Shown one piece after another: positions 34,282 through 44,500 of a stretch of DNA of 64,000 bases; the first letter of the stretch is position 1, and each line of letters starts with the position of its first letter. The position numbers were made by a program, and so were the translations under genes. Below the pieces are notes generated by a model. The model had not been told where the DNA came from, did no database searches, and worked only from the letters and a program-made list of their open reading frames with translations. Source of the stretch: Xanthomonas euvesicatoria pv. euvesicatoria (GTDB taxonomy: Bacteria; Pseudomonadota; Gammaproteobacteria; Xanthomonadales; Xanthomonadaceae); NCBI RefSeq assembly GCF_020880415.1, contig NZ_JAJIUJ010000068.1:39123-103122 (forward strand), given 5' to 3'.

Positions 34282-34757
34282 ATGAAAGCCAAAGAGAGAG
34301 TGGTTTTTAAGCGCTACCTGGCATTTTTGCGCTTGTAATTTCAAGCCTGCCATTCATAGCTTCAGCCGTTACCATTCGTGCGGGTTACGCACCCTATAAT
34401 CAAGTCGCACCAGCTCAAGGAATCACGGTTCTTGACGACTCTGTTTTGAGGGTGGCGGCAATGTATGGTCTTTGGGGAATGTATAGAACAGTGAATGGCC
34501 TTACCGCCTTGCCAAGAGGCTCTACCTTCGACGTTGTATATTCTGACGGATCAAGTGAGAAAGCTACGGTTGCATGCATAGGAGCGACCGTATGCGTCAT
34601 TCCAGTTCCGGGAACTCAGAGACGGGACGATGGCACTCTGATCAGTAACGGCGGCGGTGGTGGTGGCGGTGGTAGTAGTGGTGGCAGCGGCGGCGGCGGC
34701 GGCGGCGGTAGTTGGGGCGGTGTCGTGGTTGTCGGCCCACCAACGCAAGAGCCGTAA
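34282..34757 (+). pseudogene. Exported small protein with glycine-rich tail (AT-rich cargo gene 2), frameshifted in the leader
   Basis: The ATG at 34282 opens MKAKERVVFKRYLA. One base is then missing, and the other frame continues IFALVISSLPFIASA, a normal signal-peptide core. The mature part runs VTIRAGYAPYNQ, then AAMYGLWGMYRTVNGL and ATVACIGATVCVIPVPG (two Cys). It ends with a glycine/serine run of about 30 residues and VVVVGPPTQEP, stopping at 34757. The intact protein would be about 158 aa. It follows the Sel1-like gene by 11 bases, so the two form an operon. A downstream in-frame TTG at 34446 would give a 103-aa form without a signal. Function unknown. Confidence 0.6.
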
Positions 34758-34794
34758 GACATATACAACGATTGGATTATTAAACCTTTTTATG

Positions 34795-34821
34795 ACCGCA
34801 CGTCGCAAGTGCGGTTTTTTT
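34795..34821 (+). terminator. Intrinsic terminator after the cargo pair
   Basis: CCGCAC-GTCGCAA-GTGCGG (34796-34814) is followed by seven T. It lies 38 bases after the stop of the glycine-rich protein gene. Confidence 0.85.
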
Positions 34822-34933
34822 GCCGAAGCTTTACCTGATTAATCCTGACCCTCAGCTGGATTTTTTTGTTGCAGTCGTGCCAACAGCGTCATTTTTTTTC
34901 CTTGATGTCCGCTTTAGGCGCCGCTGATCGGAA

Positions 34934-35944
34934 TTGCATGGAATCGTCGAGGAACGTGCCGGCAAGGGCACGCGCGGCACGTTGCGCTATATCTTTGATC
35001 GCTTCCACGAGTCGTTGGAGTTCAAAGAACTGGCTATCGACACGCAGGGTGACTATCGGCGTTATGCCGACTCCATTGCCAACTATCTTCGCAAAGACTG
35101 GTCGAAGTTGAGTTCAGTGTAGGTTGATCGGATCACCACGCCTGTGGTCCAGCGGCTCGTAGAAGTCTTCGCAATGGGGCGGCCAGCCAACCGTTACCAA
35201 CCCGCACTTCCAGCGACGCCCAGTAAAGCGAATCACCTTCACCGCTATCTACGTCGCGCACTCGCGTGGCGCGTGCGTGTCGGCTTGTGCAGATCCAATC
35301 CAGCCATCGGCGTGAGGCAAGCGCGCGAAGCAAAGAAACACCGGATGCCAACGCCAGCCGCGTTCGACAAGGTACTGACCTTCGCTCGAGAACGCGCCTC
35401 CCTCATGCCGCATGCAAAAGGCAGCTGCCCGAGCTATCTGGCACCGGTCATGGTGCTGGCGTATAGCGCACGCCTACGCGGGATCGAGGTCTGCACGCTC
35501 AACGACACACATAAGCAACCGACAGGCATCCATGCTCAACGACGCAAGGGATCACGCGACACGCTTATCGAATGGGATCCAGAAATGATCGAAGCGTGGG
35601 ATCTACTCGTAGAACGACGCACCGCCATCTGGACTAAAAACGGCCGAAATTTTGCAGTCCCAATCAAAGCTGAGGATCGGCGCCTACTCGTTGAACAGAC
35701 TGGTAATCCGATGGCTAAGTCATCGCTGGATAGCGCCTGGCAGCGATTCATCAAGCTCGCGATGAGAGAAGGGATCATTTCGAACCAGGAGCGCTTTTCG
35801 CTGCACGGCCTTAAGCATCGCGGCATTACCAATACCGTGGGTAACCGGGGCGACAAACAAGACGCCGCAGGGCACGTGACACCGGAAATGACCGGCCGCT
35901 ATGACCACGCGCTGCCGGTGGTAAAACCGCCAAGGCGCAGCTAA
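34934..35944 (+). pseudogene. Tyrosine-family site-specific integrase, amber-interrupted and 5'-truncated
   Basis: One frame runs from 34934 to 35944 with a single TAG at 35120-35122 (probably once CAG). Upstream part: TRGTLRYIFDRFHESLEF, DYRRYADSIANYL (core-binding domain). Downstream part: PANRYQPALPATPSKAN, YSARLRGIEVCTL (first catalytic Arg), HGLKHRG (His-x-x-Arg box), GHVTPEMTGRYDH (His and nucleophile Tyr). The first 60 or so residues of the usual protein are lacking, since a TGA precedes the TTG at 34934. It lies directly beside the tRNA target, as expected for the element's own integrase. It is probably inactive. Confidence 0.85.
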
Positions 35945-36009
35945 TTTTCCCGGCGATTTTCCAGGCAGGCCCAGCTCAAGGCGCTTGGCAGGAGCTAAGC
36001 TTGATTTTA

Positions 36010-36085
36010 TGGTGGGCCCAGAAGGATTCGAACCTTCAACCAAAGGATTATGAGTCCTCTGCTCTAACCGTTGAGCTATAGGCCC
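36010..36085 (-). tRNA. tRNA-Ile2 (CAT anticodon), or tRNA-Met
   Basis: The cloverleaf is complete over 76 bases: acceptor GGGCCTA/TGGGCCC with discriminator A and encoded CCA, D-arm AGCTCAACGGTTAGAGC, anticodon stem-loop with CTCATAA, T-arm GAAGG-TTCGAAT-CCTTC. The D-loop length and the TTGGTT variable region resemble E. coli tRNA-Ile2 (lysidine-modified CAT) more than elongator tRNA-Met. The integrated element lies at its 3' side. Confidence 0.9.
36023..36056. repeat. Right copy of the 34-bp attachment repeat
   Basis: It spans the T-arm, variable region and anticodon loop of the tRNA. Its counterpart is at 30379-30412. The last 19 bases are identical in the two copies, giving the probable crossover core. 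Confidence 0.75.
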
Positions 36086-36357
36086 GAGTGTCTGGCGGCG
36101 AGATGGCGAGCATGTCGGGCCGTGCAGCGGACGCGAAAGTTTACCTGTGTGGGCGTTGCCGTGTCTGCTATGCGCCCTCTGCCTGCAGCGATACAGCGCT
36201 CACTGCCGCGAGATCACGTATCGGCTGCCCACAACGGAGAGCCCAGCGACGGCTGGGCTTTGGCATCAGATTTCCTAGCGTGATGCACGCGATCGCGTCA
36301 TCTAGACGCACCCAGCAAACCTACCCATCCCGAATCACCAATCCGAATCCCCGCCCC

Positions 36358-36603
36358 TCACGCATCAGCCGTCTCAAACTGCCCATCAATCAGCTGCCGA
36401 CCCGCGCGGAAGCCATGCGCAATGGCCTCCTGGTACGTCGCATAGGCCAGCCCATTGCAGCCGATACGCGGCTGGCGCTTGCCGCCGAGCGCGTACACGT
36501 CCACCCAGAGCGTCCACTTGGCATCAGGGGAAGCCTGCTCGGCGCGTACGCGGATCTCGTGTTCGCGGTACGTGGTGGTTTCAAAGCGGCTTTGCCTGCT
36601 CAT
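36358..36603 (-). CDS. Hypothetical protein (81 aa)
   Basis: This unrecognised 81-aa soluble protein starts MSRQSRFETTTYREHEIRV and contains WTLWVDVYALGGKRQPRIG and YATYQEAIAHGFRAGRQLIDG. The beta-beta-alpha pattern looks like a small single-domain fold. The ATG at 36603 is chosen; the longer in-frame reading to 36678 adds an unlikely N-terminus. Codon use is like the core genome, so it lies outside the element. Confidence 0.65.
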   Translation of the reverse strand: MSRQSRFETTTYREHEIRVRAEQASPDAKWTLWVDVYALGGKRQPRIGCNGLAYATYQEAIAHGFRAGRQLIDGQFETADA

Positions 36604-36814
36604 AAAGCAATCTCGTCTCCATTCGTCGGCCAACTTAGAAGTCGCGGTCAGAACGCCACGTGAGGTTTGCAGAAACATCGGCTTAATGTTGCGTGGCCGT
36701 GTAGCTTCGTCGGCGGTACGTGAAACATCGCGGCGCTACCTCACTGACGCATACCTTGCATGCGACCAACCGCTGCCCGCTACCAAGCATAGCCAACTGC
36801 CTGCGCCATAACGC

Positions 36815-36840
36815 AGCAGCCCCGCATGAGCGGGGCTGCT
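36815..36840 (-). terminator. Strong hairpin downstream of rpoD
   Basis: AGCAGCCCCGC-ATGA-GCGGGGCTGCT is an 11-bp perfect stem with a 4-base loop, 31 bases beyond the rpoD stop. There is no T-run on either strand, so termination may be only partial or Rho-assisted. Confidence 0.55.
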
Positions 36841-36871
36841 GTGTGATCACTGCACGGTTACGACCGCGGCA

Positions 36872-38749
<1,878 letters not shown>

Positions 38750-38857
38750 GAGTGCTCGCGCCACCGGCTTTGAGATTGGAAAGAGAACCTAGCATTATAC
38801 CAGCGTGAAGCCCGGTCTGCCGGATTCAAGACGGGACCGCTGGTGGACGTGGTGTAT

Positions 38858-39298
38858 CTAGGGTCTGAGAAGGAAGGTCACCGGGCCATCGTTGACCAGG
38901 TCGACAACCATATGGGCACCAAAACGCCCGGCTTCCACCCCACCGCGATGTTTTTCGCGGCAGATCGCCACCAATTGATTGAACGCCGGTTCAGCCTCCA
39001 GTGGTGGCGCGGCGGTGCTGAAGCCTGGGCGGTTGCCGGAACTGGTGTCCGCAGCCAGGGTGAACTGGCTGACCAGCAGCAGGCCGCCGCCGGTATCGGT
39101 GAGTGAGCGGTTCATCTTGCCGGCGTCGTCGCCGAATACCCGGTAGCTCAGCAGCCGCTCGGCCAGGCGCCGGATCTGCGCGTCGCTGTCGCCGGGCTCC
39201 ACGCCGATCAGCGCCAGCAGCCCGGGGCCGATCTGCCCGACGATCTGGTCATCGACCGTGACGGCGGCGCGGGTGACGCGCTGGATCAGTGCAAGCAT
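38858..39298 (-). CDS. dtd: D-aminoacyl-tRNA deacylase
   Basis: This 146-aa deacylase starts MLALIQRVTRAAVTV. It has the signature motifs SQFTLAADT (catalytic Thr region) and GNRPGFSTAAPP (the Gly-Pro motif that inserts into the active site). It hydrolyses D-amino acids (and Gly) wrongly attached to tRNA, mostly D-Tyr. The ATG at 39298 gives the usual family start; an ATG two codons upstream (39304) is also possible. Confidence 0.95.
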   Translation of the reverse strand: MLALIQRVTRAAVTVDDQIVGQIGPGLLALIGVEPGDSDAQIRRLAERLLSYRVFGDDAGKMNRSLTDTGGGLLLVSQFTLAADTSSGNRPGFSTAAPPLEAEPAFNQLVAICREKHRGGVEAGRFGAHMVVDLVNDGPVTFLLRP

Positions 39299-39398
39299 GG
39301 GCATTCTCGGGCGGCAAACTGTGCCGCGCAGCATGCCCAGCGCTGCCGGCACTGTCACGCGCGGGCCTTCGTGGTCTGCGCTGTTTAGAATTGCGCCG

Positions 39399-40313
39399 AT
39401 GACACCTGATGTTCGCGCTCGCCTGTTGTATGCCACCGCCGCCACCGTGGGCCGCTTGCCGTGGCCGCTGCTCAAGCGCGTGGCCGACACGCTGGCCTGG
39501 AGCTGGCGCAAGCTCAATGCACGCGAATCACGCGTGGCGCGCCGCAATCTGGAGCTGGCGTATCCGGAACTGAGCGCCGAGCAGCGCGCGCGCTTGCATG
39601 CGCAGATCCTGCAATCGACCGCGCGGCAGACGCTGGAAGTGCTGCGCACCTGGACCCGCCCGCCGGCGGAGAACCTGGCGCGCCTGCAGCGCAACGGCCA
39701 GGAACTCTACGACGCCGCGCTGGCCTCCGGGCGCGGGGTCATCGTGGCGGCGCCGCATTTCGGCAACTGGGAACTGCTCAACCAGTGGCTGTCCGAACGC
39801 GGGCCAATCGCGATTGTCTACCGGCCGCCGGAGTCCGAGGCGGTGGATGGCTTCCTGCAGTTGGCACGTGGCGGCGACAACGTGCGCCAGGTGCGCGCCG
39901 AAGGCCCGGCGGTGCGGCAGTTGTTCAAGGTGCTCAAGGACGGCGGCGCGGTCGGCATCCTGCCCGACCAGCAACCGAAGATGGGCGATGGCGTGTTCGC
40001 GCCATTCTTCGGCATTCCGGCCTTGACCATGACCTTGGTCAACCGGCTGGCCGAGCGGACCGGGGCGATCGTGTTGTACGGCTGGTGCGAGCGCGCCGGC
40101 AACGATCTGGAGTTCGCGCTGCATGTGCAACCGGCCGACCCGGCAGTGGCCGATGCGGACCCGGTGCGTGCGGCCAGCGCGCTCAACGCCGGCATCGAAC
40201 AGATCGCACGGCGCGACCCGGCGCAATATCAGTGGACCTACAAGCGCTACACCCTGCGTCCGCCGGGCAGCGGCGAGGCCAATCCGTATGCGACCGAGCG
40301 GCATCCGCACTAG
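39399..40313 (+). CDS. Lauroyl/myristoyl acyltransferase (LpxL/HtrB-like)
   Basis: This 304-aa inner-membrane-associated acyltransferase of the LpxL/LpxM family has the catalytic HX4E motif in APHFGNWELLNQW and GILPDQQPKMGDGVFAPFFG downstream. Such enzymes add secondary acyl chains to lipid A from acyl-ACP. Which chain it adds is not known, and the genome may have paralogues. The ATG at 39399 is chosen (MTPDVRARLLY); longer readings run back towards dtd. It is convergent with the GNAT gene. Confidence 0.9.
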   Translation: MTPDVRARLLYATAATVGRLPWPLLKRVADTLAWSWRKLNARESRVARRNLELAYPELSAEQRARLHAQILQSTARQTLEVLRTWTRPPAENLARLQRNGQELYDAALASGRGVIVAAPHFGNWELLNQWLSERGPIAIVYRPPESEAVDGFLQLARGGDNVRQVRAEGPAVRQLFKVLKDGGAVGILPDQQPKMGDGVFAPFFGIPALTMTLVNRLAERTGAIVLYGWCERAGNDLEFALHVQPADPAVADADPVRAASALNAGIEQIARRDPAQYQWTYKRYTLRPPGSGEANPYATERHPH

Positions 40314-40322
40314 CGACCGAGC

Positions 40323-40844
40323 TCAGTCGTCGTGCGGATCGGCAGGTGTGTCCAGGATGCGTTGGTAGAACGCCAGGTCCAGCCAGCGCCCGAACTTGAA
40401 ACCGGCCTCGCGCACGGTGCCGGCGTGGGTGAAACCGAACTGTTCGTGCAACGCGATGCTGGCCTGGTTGCTGGCATCGATGCCGCCCACCAGCACGTGC
40501 ACGCCGCGCGCTTGCGCCGCTGCGATCAGGGCCTGCAGCAGCAGACGTCCCAGGCCCTTGCCGCGATGGTCGCGATGCACGTAGATCGAATGCTCGACGC
40601 TGTACTTGAAGGCGGGCCAGGCGCGAAAGGTGCCGTAGCTGGCAAAGCCCATCAGGGTGCCGTCGTCGTGCTCCACGCCGATCACCGGAAAGCCGCCCGC
40701 CTGCTTGGTGGCGAACCAGCCGACCATGCTCTCCGGTGGCCGGGGACGGTAGTCGTACAGCGCGGTGGAATTGGCGATGGCTTCGTTGAAGATGTCCAGG
40801 ATGGCACTGGCATGGCGCGCGTGGCTGCAATCGACAATGTGCAT
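40323..40844 (-). CDS. GNAT N-acetyltransferase (MnaT/Pat-like)
   Basis: This 173-aa acetyltransferase has the acetyl-CoA loop RDHRGKGLGRLLLQALI and the later motif GIDASNQASIALHEQFGF. This matches the phosphinothricin/L-amino-acid N-acetyltransferase branch (MnaT/YncA-like), which often acetylates methionine sulfone/sulfoximine. The N-terminus MHIVDCSHARHASAILDIFNEAI is typical. The ATG at 40844 is chosen. Confidence 0.9.
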   Translation of the reverse strand: MHIVDCSHARHASAILDIFNEAIANSTALYDYRPRPPESMVGWFATKQAGGFPVIGVEHDDGTLMGFASYGTFRAWPAFKYSVEHSIYVHRDHRGKGLGRLLLQALIAAAQARGVHVLVGGIDASNQASIALHEQFGFTHAGTVREAGFKFGRWLDLAFYQRILDTPADPHDD

Positions 40845-41089
40845 GGGGCCCGACGAACATGGAGGTGGCCCGATTAGAAAGCATTGCCGCACCCTGAACA
40901 ACGCGGGCCGCAGGGCAACCAAGCGGCGCAGGCCCGCCCACTCAATCGGCAGCGGCTGGATGCAGCGTTCTACCCGGTTGTGGCGACTGCCTGTTGCCAG
41001 GCGCGCGACAATGGGCAGATGCGATCAGGCAGTGACCGCGGCGGCGTCCGCCTTGAAGCGGCCGTGGCAATCCCCATCTGGAGTCGTGC

Positions 41090-42223
41090 ATGAGCAGCCC
41101 CCTCCCCTCCCCCAGCGCACAGGCCTTCGGCGATCCGGCGGCCATTCGCTGTGAGCGCGCCGCCTCCGAACTGCGCGCCGGGCGCCCGGTCCTGCTGACG
41201 GCGGCGGATGGGCAGGCGCGTGCGGTGCTGGCGCTGGATAGCAGCACGGCGCAGTCGTATGCGGCTTTCGCCCGCGCCGCGCGGGGCCGCCACTATCTCT
41301 TCGTGACGCCCACCCGCGCTCAGGTGCTGGGGCTGAGTGCGCCGCAGGGCGCGCGCGTGGGCTTGCTCGATCACAGCTACGACCAGCTCGCCGCGCTGGC
41401 CTACCTGCGCGACACCCCGGTGCCCGCGCAGTGGACGGCCGGCGATGCGCTGGATGCCGGCGGCGTGGAGATCGCGCGGCTTGGCCTGCTGCTGCCGGCG
41501 CTGCTGGCGGTGGAGCTGCGCGATGTACACGACCATGCCGCGTTCGCCGGCAGCCAGTCGCTGGCGCTGGACGATCTGAGCCGCGGCTGTGCCACCTCCG
41601 CGGCTGCCGGCTACGAGTTGGTGACCCGCACTCCGGTGCCGCTGCGCGGCCTGGGCATGAGCGAGTTCGTGGTGTTTCGCGGCGGCGTGGCGCAACGCGA
41701 TCAGGTGGCGATCGTGGTCGGCCAGCCTGACCTGGGCACTGCAGTGCCCGTGCGCGTGCATTCGTCGTGCCTCACCGGCGACCTGTTCGGCTCGCTCAAA
41801 TGCGATTGCGGCGACCAGCTGCGGCACGGCCTGGCCAAGCTGAAGGACCTCGGTGGCGGCGTACTGCTGTATCTGGACCAGGAAGGTCGCGGCACCGGCA
41901 TCGCCGCCAAGATGCGCGCCTACGGCTATCAGCATGCAGGCCTGGACACCATCGATGCCGACGCGCAATTGGGCTTTGGTCCGGACGAGCGCCGCTATGG
42001 CAGTGCGGTGGCGATGCTGCGCGGGCTGGGCATCAGCCGGATCCGGCTGCTGACCAATAACCCGGCCAAGGCCGAGCGCCTGCGCGCGGCCGGCATCGTG
42101 GTCGAAGACCGCATCGCGATCACCGGCGACATCACCGCCGAAAACGAGCAGTACCTGCGCACCAAGGCCGCACGCGCCGGCCACGCGCTAGATGTGGATG
42201 CGTTGATCCTGGCCGCGCAATAA
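41090..42223 (+). CDS. ribA: GTP cyclohydrolase II with degenerate N-terminal domain
   Basis: This 377-aa protein has a C-terminal GTP cyclohydrolase II domain (about 175-370) with zinc cysteines in SSCLTGDLFGSLKCDCG and the catalytic region YLDQEGRGTGIAAKMRAYG. It also shows the LLTNNPAKAERL signature. The first 170 residues resemble a RibB-like DHBP-synthase scaffold without its clear acidic metal site, so only the first step of riboflavin synthesis (GTP to the diaminopyrimidine) is expected here. The ATG at 41090 starts MSSPLPSPSAQ. No FMN riboswitch is seen upstream. Confidence 0.92.
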   Translation: MSSPLPSPSAQAFGDPAAIRCERAASELRAGRPVLLTAADGQARAVLALDSSTAQSYAAFARAARGRHYLFVTPTRAQVLGLSAPQGARVGLLDHSYDQLAALAYLRDTPVPAQWTAGDALDAGGVEIARLGLLLPALLAVELRDVHDHAAFAGSQSLALDDLSRGCATSAAAGYELVTRTPVPLRGLGMSEFVVFRGGVAQRDQVAIVVGQPDLGTAVPVRVHSSCLTGDLFGSLKCDCGDQLRHGLAKLKDLGGGVLLYLDQEGRGTGIAAKMRAYGYQHAGLDTIDADAQLGFGPDERRYGSAVAMLRGLGISRIRLLTNNPAKAERLRAAGIVVEDRIAITGDITAENEQYLRTKAARAGHALDVDALILAAQ

Positions 42224-42295
42224 CGCGCCCGGCGCCGGGTGCGCCTGCACTGGGCAGCCGGCTATGCTTGCGCACCGCTTCTGCAGGCCAGCCAC

Positions 42296-42838
42296 GTGCA
42301 CGACGCTCCACCGCCGCACCCCGACGTCATGGTCCAGCCCGCTCCGGCACAAACCCCAGCCGTGACGCACGGCCAGTGGCAGTCGCTGCCGCGGCGCGGT
42401 GCGTATGTGGCGGCGATCAATGGCGCACTCGGCGGCGGATGTGCAGGCCTGATCGCAGCCGGCGTCACGATTGTCTGGCTGCACGCCTGGCGTTACTGGC
42501 CGATGGCGCTGGGCGTGACCGCGGTCATTGCCCTGCTCGGCGCATGGCTGGCGGTCAAACGGCATCGGCTGACACATTGGAAACTCGATCAGCACGGCCT
42601 GGCGCTACAGCGCGGCCATCTATGGCAAAGCGATACGCGCGTTCCGATTTCGCGCGTGCAGCATGTGGACCTGCGCCGCGGGCCGATCGAACGCGCGACC
42701 GGCCTGACCACGTTGGTGGTGCACACCGCCGGCAGCCGGCTCAACGCGGTGGCGTTGTCGGGGCTGGATCAACACGATGCCGAGCGCCTGCGCGACCGCC
42801 TGGCCCGGCAGCTCGATCACGACGACGACGCGCTATGA
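42296..42838 (+). CDS. PH-domain (YdbS-like) membrane protein
   Basis: This protein of about 180 aa has two membrane segments (about residues 46-85: AAINGALGGGCAGLIAAGV, MALGVTAVIALLGAWLAV) and a bacterial PH (YdbS/YdbT) domain (DQHGLALQRGHLWQSDTRVP, VQHVDLRRGPIERATGL). The start is uncertain: GTG at 42296, or ATG at 42329, neither with a clear ribosome-binding site. Its stop overlaps the start of the second, larger PH-domain gene (ATGA). The pair resembles the Bacillus YdbS-YdbT pair, whose role (membrane or bacteriocin tolerance) is not settled. Confidence 0.85.
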   Translation: MHDAPPPHPDVMVQPAPAQTPAVTHGQWQSLPRRGAYVAAINGALGGGCAGLIAAGVTIVWLHAWRYWPMALGVTAVIALLGAWLAVKRHRLTHWKLDQHGLALQRGHLWQSDTRVPISRVQHVDLRRGPIERATGLTTLVVHTAGSRLNAVALSGLDQHDAERLRDRLARQLDHDDDAL

Positions 42839-44340
42839 GCGCCGTTGCACATCCCGGCAACGACGAGCAGCGCCTGCATCCGTTGTCGTGGGTGTTCGTG
42901 TTGCTGCAGCAGATCTGTCAGTTCCTGATTCCGCTGGCTGCACTGATCCTGTTCGGCAGCCGCGACGGCAATCGCGATGTTGCCGACCAGATCGCCACCG
43001 GGGTAGTGATTGCGGTGCTGGTGGCGATTTCGGTGCTGCGCTACTTCACCTACCGCTACCGGATCGGCAGCGATAGCGTGGCCATTCGCAGTGGCCTGCT
43101 GGAACGCAGCCGGCGCGATATTCCGTTTGCGCGCATCCACAACGTGGTGGTGCATCAATCGCTGCTGCACCGTCTGGCCGGCGTGGCCGAGGTGCGGCTG
43201 GAATCGGCCGGTGGGCACAAGCCGGAAGCGGAAATGCGCGTGCTGCGGCTGGATCAGGCGCTTGCGCTGGAAGATCTGATACGGCGCCGTGCAACCGAGG
43301 CAGGCGTGCCGGCGCCGCAGATCGAGGAAGACAGCGGCAGCCTGCTGCGCCTGCCGATGGCCGAGGTCATCCGGCTGGGCCTGATCTCTAATCGCGGCAT
43401 GGTGGTGGTGGCGGCCGGCTTTGGCGTGATCTACCAGATGATTCCGCGCCGCACGGTGTCCAACTTCGTCGAGCATAACGGCGAGCTGGCCTATCGCTAC
43501 GTCAGCCAGATCCATCCCGGCGTTGCGGTCACCGCAACGCTGGCGATCCTCGCCACGCTCGCCCTGTTGCTGGCGATGCGCGCGCTGTCGGTCGCCCTGG
43601 CGGTGACCCAGTACCACGGCTTCCACCTGAGCGAATCCGAGCGCCGCCTCACCGTGGAGCGCGGGCTGCTGACGCGGATCCGCAGCAGCGTGGCGTTGCG
43701 GCGGATCCAGTCGTGGACGTTGTACGAGGGCCTGCTGCATCGCCTGTTCGGTCGTCGCCAGTTGCGGGTGGACACCGCAGTGGCCGGCACTGGCGACACT
43801 CACGGCAGCGCGTTGAAGGAACTTGCGCCCATTGCCGACCCGCAACAGTGCGACGCCTTGCTGCAACGCCTGCTGCCTGGTATCGCTTGGCCGCCGACGC
43901 AATGGCAGACGATCGCCACGCATTGCTGGTGGCGATTGAGTCTGCCTGCCGCGCTGATGCTGCTGCCGCTGACGGCGGGCTTGGCGTGGCAGCTCGGCAG
44001 CCAGGCCTTGTGGTTGCTGGTGTGGCTGCCGTGGAGCGCGTTCAAGGCGCAGCGCCAGGTGCAGCGCATGGCCTATGCGGTGGATGCGCGTTACGTTGCG
44101 GTGCGCGGCGGCTGGTGGAAGCGCTGGTGGCGGCTGGCCGAGCTGGACAAGTTGCAGGCGCTGCAACTGCAGCGCTCGCCGCTGGATCGCCTATCCGGCA
44201 CCGCCACGCTATGGCTGGATACAGTCGGCGCCAGTGCCACCGGCCCGGCATTGCGGCTGCGCTTTGTGCCGCTTGCCCAGGCGCAGGCGCTGCAGGCGCA
44301 ACTCGGTGCCGCGCTGGCACGGCGCAAGCTGCGCTGGTGA
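42835..44340 (+). CDS. PH-domain (YdbT-like) membrane protein
   Basis: This 501-aa membrane protein has repeated bacterial PH domains (YRIGSDSVAIRSGLLERSRRDIPFARI at about 80; YHGFHLSESERRLTVERGLL at about 260; AVDARYVAVRGGWWKRWWRL at about 410). Several membrane segments lie between them (LILFGSRDG.., ATLAILATLALLLAM, LPAALMLLPLTAGL). It overlaps the smaller partner gene by four bases. The pair probably forms an inner-membrane complex of unknown task. Confidence 0.88.
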   Translation: MSAVAHPGNDEQRLHPLSWVFVLLQQICQFLIPLAALILFGSRDGNRDVADQIATGVVIAVLVAISVLRYFTYRYRIGSDSVAIRSGLLERSRRDIPFARIHNVVVHQSLLHRLAGVAEVRLESAGGHKPEAEMRVLRLDQALALEDLIRRRATEAGVPAPQIEEDSGSLLRLPMAEVIRLGLISNRGMVVVAAGFGVIYQMIPRRTVSNFVEHNGELAYRYVSQIHPGVAVTATLAILATLALLLAMRALSVALAVTQYHGFHLSESERRLTVERGLLTRIRSSVALRRIQSWTLYEGLLHRLFGRRQLRVDTAVAGTGDTHGSALKELAPIADPQQCDALLQRLLPGIAWPPTQWQTIATHCWWRLSLPAALMLLPLTAGLAWQLGSQALWLLVWLPWSAFKAQRQVQRMAYAVDARYVAVRGGWWKRWWRLAELDKLQALQLQRSPLDRLSGTATLWLDTVGASATGPALRLRFVPLAQAQALQAQLGAALARRKLRW

Positions 44341-44500
44341 TCAGCGTTAGCGCTCAGTAGTTACACTGATCAACATCCGCGATCAGCCTTGGTGCTGCTC
44401 GTCAGTCGCAATCCGGGTCAGTGATCTGATCAATGACAAGGACGTAAGTTCGGCAAAACGTCGCCGATCATCACCACCCGCTCGTTGCCGCTGATCGCGC

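Larger units (their letters stand above)
30379..36056. mobile_element. Decayed integrated element in a tRNA(CAT) gene
   Basis: A 34-bp repeat (32/34 identical, last 19 bases AACCAAAGGATTATGAGTC perfect) occurs at 30379-30412 and 36023-36056. The right copy lies inside an intact tRNA gene and the left one in a tRNA 3' remnant. Between them are a tyrosine integrase next to the tRNA, phage tail genes R (fragment) and S, umuD/umuC, tiny ORFs and an AT-rich cargo pair. Several genes are broken (integrase amber, umuC frameshift and truncation, two leader frameshifts). The order tRNA-integrase-cargo-remnant is classic for prophages and islands that insert into tRNA genes. It probably cannot move by itself now. 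Confidence 0.8.

Noticed and set aside
34446..34757. Independent 103-aa protein starting at TTG 34446
   Set aside because: In-frame sequence upstream of the TTG encodes a signal-peptide core continuing to about 34325, so the TTG start would discard an obvious export leader.
30379..36056. CRISPR array or transposase in the island
   Set aside because: No regularly spaced short repeats and no transposase-like frame or terminal inverted repeats were found; the ends are tRNA-type direct repeats.
41000..41089. FMN riboswitch upstream of the ribA-type gene
   Set aside because: None of the conserved RFN-element blocks is visible in the short gap.
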